A stretch of 64,000 nt of DNA, from contig CANLBJ010000004.1 in assembly GCA_947488905.1 (NCBI GenBank), positions 124,001-188,000 of the forward strand, written 5' to 3'. Below the pieces are notes generated by a model that was given only the letters and a program-made list of their open reading frames with translations, was not told the DNA's origin and did not search any database. This document shows, piece after piece, positions 34,230 through 40,032 of the stretch (position 1 is the first letter of the stretch; each line of letters opens with the position of its first letter). The translations under genes and the position numbers were made by a program. Origin of the DNA: Ulvibacter algarum (lineage in GTDB: Bacteria; Bacteroidota; Bacteroidia; Flavobacteriales; Flavobacteriaceae).

Positions 34230-34427
34230 CTACTTTCTACCTTTATAAAAATAGAAAGCCAAAGCTGCAATACCAAAGACAACTGCTGCAGCATAAAAGA
34301 TGATACCCGCTTCTCCATTTCTTGCATCAAATCTTTCTTTTCCTTGCCAAATAGATAATGACATCAGGACTAATGCGATACCTATTAAGTACCATTTTGT
34401 TATTTTTTTTTGTGTTTTTTCGTTCAT
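34230..34427 (-). CDS. Tiny two-helix membrane protein resembling a toxin hairpin (copy 1)
   Basis: The product has 65 residues: a basic start, helix 1 (about 12-28), a polar turn SIWQGKERFDARNGEAG (25-41) and helix 2 (about 42-61, ending AALAFYFYKGRK). It is a paralogue of the 61-residue protein at 39.0-39.2 kb. The turn aligns with CFWDASDAFNKRDPDS in the transmembrane region of the neighbouring VasX-like toxin. Position before a WYMDKNRPLPPG gene suggests a joint immunity function. Not a shadow frame: coding pattern and paralogue are conserved. Confidence 0.75.
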   Translation of the reverse strand: MNEKTQKKITKWYLIGIALVLMSLSIWQGKERFDARNGEAGIIFYAAAVVFGIAALAFYFYKGRK

Positions 34428-34448
34428 GAAATCAGGGCACTTTCAATT

Positions 34449-35444
34449 TTATTTTATTGATACAACAGATACTTCATATTCAATATTTAATGGTGGTTGG
34501 TAGCCTTTCCCTTGTTTATTAGTTCTCATATACACAATATTTCCATCTTTAAATTCATATCGATGCCAAGCATTACAAGAATTTTCTTTTAATGGCTTAT
34601 CACTATATTTAAAAGAAACCCAATCTGAATGTCTAATACTGTCAAACAATACTGAGTTTTCTTCTGTTTTAAATGACGGACACATATAATCTTCGTCTTT
34701 CCAGTATTGATCTCTTTCTAGTTGTTGTTCTGGAGTTGCTTCTGGAGTAGGTAACGCACTTCTGTATAATGGCTTTAAAAATCCTTCTAATTTACGTCGC
34801 TCAAAGTCTTTATTGCGATATGCATTAAATACATCTCCTGGTGGCAAAGGCCTATTTTTATCCATATACCAAACCATAAAGGACCAAAAATGAACATTTA
34901 ACATAGAGAAAGAATAAGAAGTTAGCTTATTTGGATGTTTTAATTTTAATGCCGGAATACCATATCTACCAACACTACCTATAAATATTGCGGCATGTGT
35001 GAATTTTGTGACAACAGGTTTAAAAAAAAGGAAATTAGGATAACTCATTAAACCATTTTCTCTATCTAATATAAATAATTTCTTGTTTTTTTTTAGATAA
35101 ATATAAATTATTTGAAAAAATCCAACCAAGATAGGTATTGAATAAAAGAAAAGACTGTTTCCCTTAATATTTAAGACAATAATTAAAAAAAAACCAATTA
35201 AAATTAAACCGATACCTATACGTAAAAAGCCCTTAAAATCTATATCACTATATATAAATATAGTGTCATCAATTTTTTTATATTTTTTAATTTCTTTATT
35301 ATATATATATTTTAATTTCTTTGATTTTGTTGTGTCTATATTAAAATCTAAATTTTCTGGTTTTTTAATTATTTGAAAATCTAAAAATTTTCGTTTACTA
35401 CCCCTTAAATTCAGAGGTTTTTTATTGTTAAGATTACTTATCAT
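34449..35444 (-). CDS. WYMDKNRPLPPG-family membrane protein with C-terminal extension (copy 3)
   Basis: The product has 331 residues, the longest of the family. It has a long Lys-rich N terminus (1-90), two transmembrane helices (about 95-115, 118-138), the strand motif LFILDRENGLMSYPN, and WYMDKNRPLPPGDVFNAYR. It then continues for about 75 residues (WKDEDYMCPSFKTEEN and onward to YEVSVVSIK) that other copies lack. The start codon overlaps the stop of a 32-codon frame (TAATG), as expected if a toxin once ended here. Orphan immunity is likely. Codon use is very AT-rich compared with the structural genes. Confidence 0.72.
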   Translation of the reverse strand: MISNLNNKKPLNLRGSKRKFLDFQIIKKPENLDFNIDTTKSKKLKYIYNKEIKKYKKIDDTIFIYSDIDFKGFLRIGIGLILIGFFLIIVLNIKGNSLFFYSIPILVGFFQIIYIYLKKNKKLFILDRENGLMSYPNFLFFKPVVTKFTHAAIFIGSVGRYGIPALKLKHPNKLTSYSFSMLNVHFWSFMVWYMDKNRPLPPGDVFNAYRNKDFERRKLEGFLKPLYRSALPTPEATPEQQLERDQYWKDEDYMCPSFKTEENSVLFDSIRHSDWVSFKYSDKPLKENSCNAWHRYEFKDGNIVYMRTNKQGKGYQPPLNIEYEVSVVSIK

Positions 35445-35541
35445 TATTTTGATAATATATTTTTTAATGTATCAATTTTAACTGGTGCTTGAAAATCTGA
35501 ATCTAAAATAGGCTTTAGCTGAGCTTTAAAATTATCTGACA
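35443..35541 (-). pseudogene. Possible C-terminal tail of a lost effector, coupled to immunity copy 3
   Basis: A 32-codon frame runs from ATG 35539-35541 to the stop at 35443-35445. The product is MSDNFKAQ then PILDSDFQAPVKIDTLKNIL and ends SK. The stop overlaps the immunity start as TAATG. The frame before it is closed by a stop two codons upstream. The intact toxin and immunity genes at 40.03 kb overlap in the same way, so this is read as the leftover end of an effector. A genuine small gene is the alternative. Confidence 0.4.
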
Positions 35542-35764
35542 TATATTACATTAGCTTTGCCAGGTAACAATTGGTTTAAAGGTTTAATAGCTACGTTACT
35601 TTTTATAAATTATATACTTGTACTTCCTACCTACTCTATTCGTTTTTTCGGTGCGTGAATGATGTAGATTTACTTATGCTTTTAATTGCTTTTATCCATT
35701 TTTAAAGAAACAATACTTAACTATTTATTTGAACAATAACATTACAATAATATAAATAGGTAAT
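35542..35764. other. Intergenic scar before immunity copy 3
   Basis: No intact gene. The reverse strand holds a short open stretch ending PGKANVIYVR (stop at about 35526-35528, overlapping the previous entry) that reads like a protein fragment. The rest is AT-rich with many stops. Confidence 0.35.
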
Positions 35765-36573
35765 CTACCAGCCAGCTATTTTTTTACGCTCTATTTGTTG
35801 TCTTTCTGTGGCTTCTGAGGTTTCGATATCACTTTCAAACAAAGGCTTGGGAAATCCCGCAGCCTTGCGGCGTTCAAAATCTTCATCACGATATTCATCA
35901 AAGGCAGTACCTGGTGGTAATGGGCGGTTTTTATCCATGTACCAAACATAGAATGACCAATCTTGTTGTGCCGTGCTAGGATAAAATCCTCCTCTGGAAA
36001 TATACGCATTGTGTCGTTTTACTATATTTGATGAATAATCTCTATAAAACCAGAGTTTTTGACCCGAATATGTTGTTACAGAACCACCAATAGCGTGAAT
36101 AGATGCTCGCAAATGGGTAAAAGGAATTTTTAAATAATCTTCATCGCCTATCTTAGGCAAAGTAATTAAGGTGTTAAGTCTATCCAAATTCATGTAGCAA
36201 GAATCCGGAGCAACATTATATTTTCTCCAGTAATTGTACGTGATTTTAAAAAAAAAAGAGCTGGTATAAACATAAGCAAATAACTTCCTAAAGATAATAA
36301 ACCGCCTTCTTCTATTGTAAATATTATTGGACCTAATACACCAAAAAATACTGCCACACCTCCGTATATAAATATATCCATTTTATGTCCAGCTTTATTA
36401 CTTGGAACAGACTCTTTGATTGCTTTCTCATTAAACACCTTATAATACCCTTTATGTTTGTTAAGAAAATCTTTATCCTTAGCTACAGGTGATTCAAAAA
36501 TCACATGCGGTAGGCGTTTAAAATTTTTAAATACTTTTGAATTATCATAGTTTTTATCAATCGCTACTTCCAT
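35765..36573 (-). pseudogene. WYMDKNRPLPPG-family immunity gene split by a frameshift in an A10 tract (copy 4)
   Basis: Two adjacent frames (36573 to 36190, then 36193 to 35765) together make one family member of about 270 residues. The first encodes the N terminus and two membrane helices. The second encodes the strand region, WYMDKNRPLPPGTAFDEYR and the end KKIAGW. In the first frame the sequence goes wrong after IPALFFLK, just past a run of ten A (36248-36257, T on the coding strand). Adding one base restores FFKITYNYWRKYNVAPDSCYM, which leads into the second frame and aligns with paralogues. This is either a pseudogene, a phase-variable gene or a sequencing error. Its start overlaps a toxin-tail remnant. 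Confidence 0.82.
36248..36257. repeat. A10 homopolymer at the frameshift in immunity copy 4
   Basis: Ten consecutive A on the plus strand within the coding region. Eleven (or eight) would put the two halves of the gene in one frame. Tracts of this length slip easily during replication. Confidence 0.85.
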
Positions 36574-36680
36574 TCTTTTCTGTTTAAAAGGTTTTGTTTG
36601 GTATCTACAAACACGCGTTCATTTAATTCTACTCGTGCCACATCTATAATCGCAGAACCTGGCGCTTTTGTAAAGCGTGA
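36564..36680 (-). pseudogene. C-terminal remnant of an effector overlapping immunity copy 4
   Basis: An open stretch of 38 codons with no start reads SRFTKAPGSAIIDVARVELN and continues to LLNRKEWK before a TAG at 36564-36566. The stop overlaps the immunity ATG (36571-36573) by 10 bases, just as the intact toxin overlaps its immunity gene by 7. The frame is closed upstream by a TAG at 36681-36683. I infer it to be the last part of a degraded toxin. The sequence does not match the intact toxin's tail, so it was probably a different effector. Confidence 0.5.
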
Positions 36681-36689
36681 CTAATTGTT

Positions 36690-36836
36690 TTCCTATTTCA
36701 AATTACCATAGAGCATGTACTTTAACCGAAGGGTTTTAAAATAGGTTGGTCGAATAAATAAATCTACCTAATCAATTATTGTTATTGTCACAAATGTTGG
36801 AACAGTACTATCTATAACTTTATATCTCTGAGACAT
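36690..36836 (-). pseudogene. Truncated REP-associated/IS200-like tyrosine transposase remnant
   Basis: From ATG 36834-36836 the frame reads MSQRYKVIDSTVPTFVTITI then ID, a TAG at 36768-36770 where a Trp is expected, and then VDLFIRPTYFKTL. This matches the N terminus of Y1_Tnp (RAYT) transposases of Bacteroidota, which read like YK-x-VTxT-x-WIDVFTRxEY. The catalytic HxH and Tyr regions are missing. A palindromic patch (GCACTTCTGTGAAGTG, 36886-36901) upstream may be part of the element's end. It marks a past insertion within the effector scar. Confidence 0.6.
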
Positions 36837-36923
36837 TGTTTAAAGATAATAATTTGCATTGCAAATGCTAAAGAAAATTAGACACACTTCACAGAAGTGC
36901 GCCAGAGTTACGGATATGTCGTG

Positions 36924-36983
36924 CTAGGGGTTAAGCATGGGGCATACGTGTGGGCTTCCAATAGTTGCTGCTGGTCCTGACAT
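36924..36983 (-). pseudogene. PAAR gene remnant (first 19 codons)
   Basis: The reverse strand encodes MSGPAATIGSPHVCPMLNP and then a stop. The intact PAAR protein of this locus begins MPGPAATISHMHTCPMTSG, so this is clearly the start of a second PAAR gene, cut short after the first PAAR turn. It lies 10 bases after the lipoprotein stop, in the order expected for a former vgrG-lipoprotein-PAAR-toxin-immunity cassette. Confidence 0.82.
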
Positions 36984-36993
36984 ATATTTTTTT

Positions 36994-37638
36994 TTATGAT
37001 TTATAAATACTAATTTTCTTAACTGGAGACGTTTCTTTGGGGTTAAAATCGCCCCGTATTTGTAAATGCCCACCACCAGAATAATTGAAAATGGGGTTGC
37101 TATCAAATTCTATTACCGTTTTTTGAGAATCACATTCTTCAATATTTAAATTAAATGACCTATGAATACTAAAATCATCAAATTCATAGGTGGAGTTTTC
37201 TATAAATTTTCCAAAGTTCATTTCTTTAGTTAATGGGACTCCATTTACTAAGACAATGTTTATGTTTGGTTTAATATCATCAAAGCCTTCATATATATAT
37301 ATATATATATTTACGCCATCAATCTCGGAAGACTCTTTCTTTTTTAAAACTTGCAAACCAATTTTATGCCAAGCATAAGCATATCCGTAATTACTATTAT
37401 GTTTGCTGCCCAGAATAGCTTCAACTTCGTCCAAAGTATTTCCTAGAAAAAATGATTTACCGTTGTAAACCACTTCACAGTCGTTAATTTCTAAACGATG
37501 TTCCTGTTTATTAAACTTTTCAATTAAAGCAGAGACTTCGGGAGTATTTTTGGCTTTAGACGCCCTATTTTGTTGGCTTTTCATATTGCAACTAGTTATT
37601 AAAAATAGTATAATGAGTGTTTTTAGTATATTTTTCAT
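36994..37638 (-). CDS. Lipoprotein in the degraded cassette, with an (AT)10 tract
   Basis: The product has 214 residues with a lipoprotein signal (lipobox FLITSC, Cys17) and a beta-rich mature part (EVVYNGKSFFLGNTLDEVEAILG near residue 58). The repeat codes for NIYIYIYEGF near residue 112. It resembles DUF7738-like lipoproteins found with T6SS effectors, but I am not certain. It lies between a vgrG remnant and a PAAR remnant on the same strand. It may be a chaperone, an effector accessory or a periplasmic immunity protein. The reading frame is intact only with the current number of AT units. Confidence 0.72.
   Translation of the reverse strand: MKNILKTLIILFLITSCNMKSQQNRASKAKNTPEVSALIEKFNKQEHRLEINDCEVVYNGKSFFLGNTLDEVEAILGSKHNSNYGYAYAWHKIGLQVLKKKESSEIDGVNIYIYIYEGFDDIKPNINIVLVNGVPLTKEMNFGKFIENSTYEFDDFSIHRSFNLNIEECDSQKTVIEFDSNPIFNYSGGGHLQIRGDFNPKETSPVKKISIYKS
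37291..37310. repeat. (AT)10 dinucleotide repeat inside the lipoprotein gene
   Basis: Ten AT units in coding sequence. Gain or loss of one unit shifts the frame, so the lipoprotein could switch on and off by slippage. Confidence 0.9.
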
Positions 37639-37716
37639 TCTTTATAAAGTTGTTAAATTAGTTTTAGTGAATTTGTAAATTCTAATAAGTTTACATTTAC
37701 TGCTTAAGCAAATGCT

Positions 37717-37998
37717 TTAGTTAATTTTTACTAATCCTCCCGTTACTTCTGCCAAGGTACTACCGGCTACTTTGGTCTTTGCACCACTTAATTCTGCAGA
37801 GACTTGACCACTTATTAATGTATTGGCACCACTTAAAGTGGCATCACTTGTTGCTTCAACTGCTATGGCACCGCTACTAGTTAAACTAGCATCGCCTGTG
37901 GCTTGGATATCAATAGTCCCTTTTGCCTGTAAAGCAGTATCACCTTCTGCGGCAATTTCAATATCTGCATTTGCTTTAATAGTAATATTCTGGGTCGT
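37717..37998 (-). pseudogene. vgrG C-terminal remnant
   Basis: The reverse strand is open from about 37998 to the stop at 37717-37719 and reads QNITIKANADIEIAAEGDTA then similar beta-prism repeats, with SGQVSAELSGAKTKVAGSTL and finally GGLVKIN. The intact VgrG of this locus ends with SAELNGMQTKITGSGMTEVS and GGIVKIN, so this is the last ~90 residues of another vgrG. A stop closes the frame upstream. It marks a second, former VgrG cassette and could serve as homology for recombination with the intact gene. Confidence 0.85.
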
Positions 37999-38096
37999 TT
38001 ACTTCCTCCTTTTTAATACGCAGTAAAACATCTCTATCCACACAATGTGGTAAATAACCCCCAAGTTTACATATCTTTTTTTTGTTTTTGTCATCT
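37973..38096 (-). pseudogene. Unidentified protein-like fragment with a probable frameshift
   Basis: The reverse strand between immunity copy 5 and the vgrG remnant is open for about 39 codons, with ICKLGGYLPHCVDRDVLLRI then KKEEVNDPEYYY and a stop. An ATG at 38094-38096 (MTKTKK) is one base out of frame, across an A8 run (38066-38073 region). One extra A would join them. The composition looks like real protein (two Cys, one His), but I do not recognise it. Confidence 0.35.
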
Positions 38097-38100
38097 TAAA

Positions 38101-38868
38101 TTACCAACCACCAACCAACTTACGCTCCTTATGCTGCGCTGGTGTCCTCTCTGGTGTGTAAAAACTACTTGGGTATAATGGCTTGGGAAATCCCGCAGCC
38201 TTGCGGCGTTTAAAATCACTATCACGATATTCATCAAAAGCTGTCCCTGGTGGTAATGGGCGGTTTTTATCCATGTACCAAAGAAAGAATGATAAATCTT
38301 CATAACAACTATTCCCTAATGTGCATAAATAAAAAGAATACGTTTTATCTGGTCTAACTATTTGCAATAAAAAAGCACCCCCACCTTGACGGCTAGGAGA
38401 TGACATTGAGAATAACATCTCTTTAATAGGCATTGTAATATTTTTATGCCACATAAAGCCTGGAAATGTTACTATACCATCTTCTTGATTAAAGATGCAC
38501 TCTTTTTTAGGCATTGTGAAATAATAGATAAGAAAAAACAAAAAACCTAGAAAAAGAAACCCTATTGCGAGAAAATCAAATAGCGTATTTACTTCACTTG
38601 AAGATATAGAAATTATCAAAAAACCTAAAAACAATATAAGAAAAGTACCCCCCAGCCATAATGGAGCAATATTAGACACAACAGGATAAGTTAGAAATAC
38701 ATCATTTGCGAACACAAAATCATCCTCATTGCCAACTTGATGTTTTTTTATAATATATTTATTATGCGTAATTCGCATTTGTAACATCCTGTTAAAACCA
38801 CCCTTTTTAGATTTTTTATCACCGTGTTTGTAGTGGGTATGGGTTATTTCTCGTTTAAAATTTTTCAC
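38101..38868 (-). CDS. WYMDKNRPLPPG-family membrane protein, probable immunity (copy 5)
   Basis: The product has 255 residues, almost the same as copy 2 over residues 1-200: N terminus KREITHTHYKHGDKK, two transmembrane helices (about 74-120), and FNQEDGIVTFPGFMW. After WYMDKNRPLPPG it switches to TAFDEYRDSDFKRRKAAGF, close to copies 1 and 4, and ends in KERKLVGGW. This points to recombination at the conserved block. The gene follows the 61-residue hairpin protein and belongs to the operon of the intact toxin, third after the direct immunity gene. Confidence 0.78.
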   Translation of the reverse strand: MKNFKREITHTHYKHGDKKSKKGGFNRMLQMRITHNKYIIKKHQVGNEDDFVFANDVFLTYPVVSNIAPLWLGGTFLILFLGFLIISISSSEVNTLFDFLAIGFLFLGFLFFLIYYFTMPKKECIFNQEDGIVTFPGFMWHKNITMPIKEMLFSMSSPSRQGGGAFLLQIVRPDKTYSFYLCTLGNSCYEDLSFFLWYMDKNRPLPPGTAFDEYRDSDFKRRKAAGFPKPLYPSSFYTPERTPAQHKERKLVGGW

Positions 38869-39001
38869 CGCATATCTTCATTTATAAAAAAAGAGAGTTA
38901 ATATCTCTACTCAACTAAATCTATATTCACAAATACCTAGAGAGCCTTCCTAAACTCTTTATCATCTAAAGATATGTGCAAATCATTATAACAATGAATA
39001 T

Positions 39002-39187
39002 CTATCTTTTATTTTTCTTAAAATAGAAAGCTAAAGCAGCGATACCAAATGCAACTGCTGCCAATGCCATTAAAGCACCTGAATCTGGATCTCGCATGCT
39101 AAATCTTTCATTGGCTTGCCAAATACATACACACATAATGGTTAATGCACTAATAATTTTAATCCACTTTACAATTTTATCCTCCAT
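39002..39187 (-). CDS. Tiny two-helix membrane protein resembling a toxin hairpin (copy 2)
   Basis: The product has 61 residues: helix 1 (about 9-23), the turn CIWQANERFSMRDPDS (residues 21-36) and helix 2 (about 38-56), then KKNKR. The turn matches residues near 810-827 of the toxin encoded just upstream (CFWDASDAFNKRDPDS) at nine of sixteen positions with no gap, including C, W, A, F and RDPDS, and the following segment shares VAF. It lies between the immunity gene and copy 5. A small protein copying the toxin hairpin could block pore assembly by mixing into it; this is inference. Confidence 0.78.
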   Translation of the reverse strand: MEDKIVKWIKIISALTIMCVCIWQANERFSMRDPDSGALMALAAVAFGIAALAFYFKKNKR

Positions 39188-39219
39188 GATCTAATTAAAT
39201 TTAAAACAAGCTTATTATT

Positions 39220-40032
39220 TTATTGGTTTTCGAGTTGTGTAATATATTTTATTGTTTTTCCATCCACTTTAATAAATTCTTCTTTCCAAAATTTTTCGCG
39301 CTCTATTTGTTGCTCAGGCGTAGCCTCTGGAGTTGGAACATTACTTACATACAAAGGAGGAGGAAAGCCTTCTGTCTTTCTACGTTTAAAATCTTCTTCT
39401 CTATAAGCGTCAAAGGCAGTACCTGGTGGTAAAGGACGGTTTTTATCCATATACCAGGTAAAAAAAGACATGTCTTGATAACACTCAGATGCACCTGCAT
39501 TAAACATAGAAAAAGTAAAATTATTAGGTCGTATGGCCTCTAGTTTAAAAGCGCCTATAGCATTATCACCACCTGTACTGTAACAAAAAATAATATCTTT
39601 AAATCGCATTGTAATATTGGGTTGCCATAATGCTCCTTCCATGGTTACTAAACCATCCCTACGATTTAAAATTTTTTCTTTTTTTGGTTTTGTAAAAAAA
39701 TATATTATTGAAAAAATTAAAGTAACACAACTGATTGAAAAAAAAATGATTGGCATCAGTGTCCACTTCTCCTCTGTAGGCATTAAAAAAATAATAATCA
39801 TAGCTAATGACACTCCTCCCAATATTAAAGGTAGTGCATTTGACACATCTGGTTTCGTAATAAAATATTGTGAAACAAAATTGATAACTCCTCCTTTTTT
39901 TATCTCCTCTTCAGAAAAGGAATATGGCGCTTCAAAAATTACTTTATCTACTTTATGATAATATTTTTTTAGCCCAACTTCTGCTTTACCGTAATCTTCA
40001 TGAGTTATTTGTCTTGTAAAATCTTTTACCAT
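39220..40032 (-). CDS. WYMDKNRPLPPG-family membrane protein, presumed cognate immunity of the toxin (copy 6)
   Basis: The product has 270 residues: N-terminal soluble part (1-70), two transmembrane helices (about 75-97 and 103-122), LNRRDGLVTMEGALW, then WYMDKNRPLPPGTAFDAYREEDFKRR and a C-terminal extension ending KYITQLENQ. Its start overlaps the toxin stop by 7 bases, the usual sign of an effector-immunity pair. Two membrane helices suit protection against a pore-former in the inner membrane. It is the only copy with an intact toxin. Confidence 0.85.
   Translation of the reverse strand: MVKDFTRQITHEDYGKAEVGLKKYYHKVDKVIFEAPYSFSEEEIKKGGVINFVSQYFITKPDVSNALPLILGGVSLAMIIIFLMPTEEKWTLMPIIFFSISCVTLIFSIIYFFTKPKKEKILNRRDGLVTMEGALWQPNITMRFKDIIFCYSTGGDNAIGAFKLEAIRPNNFTFSMFNAGASECYQDMSFFTWYMDKNRPLPPGTAFDAYREEDFKRRKTEGFPPPLYVSNVPTPEATPEQQIEREKFWKEEFIKVDGKTIKYITQLENQ

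Noticed and set aside
35562-35577. ggtaacaattgg-like half site near the immunity array as an eleventh operator
   Set aside because: Only one arm matches and no -7 box lies at 33 bp.
36886-36901. Short palindrome GCACTTCTGTGAAGTG as a complete REP element
   Set aside because: Only a few bases are symmetric and no second copy was noticed; kept only as a possible end of the transposase remnant.
37823-38026. Plus-strand open frame of 67 codons with Ala/Val-rich sequence
   Set aside because: It is the complement of the vgrG C-terminal remnant, whose repeats produce a long open antisense frame.
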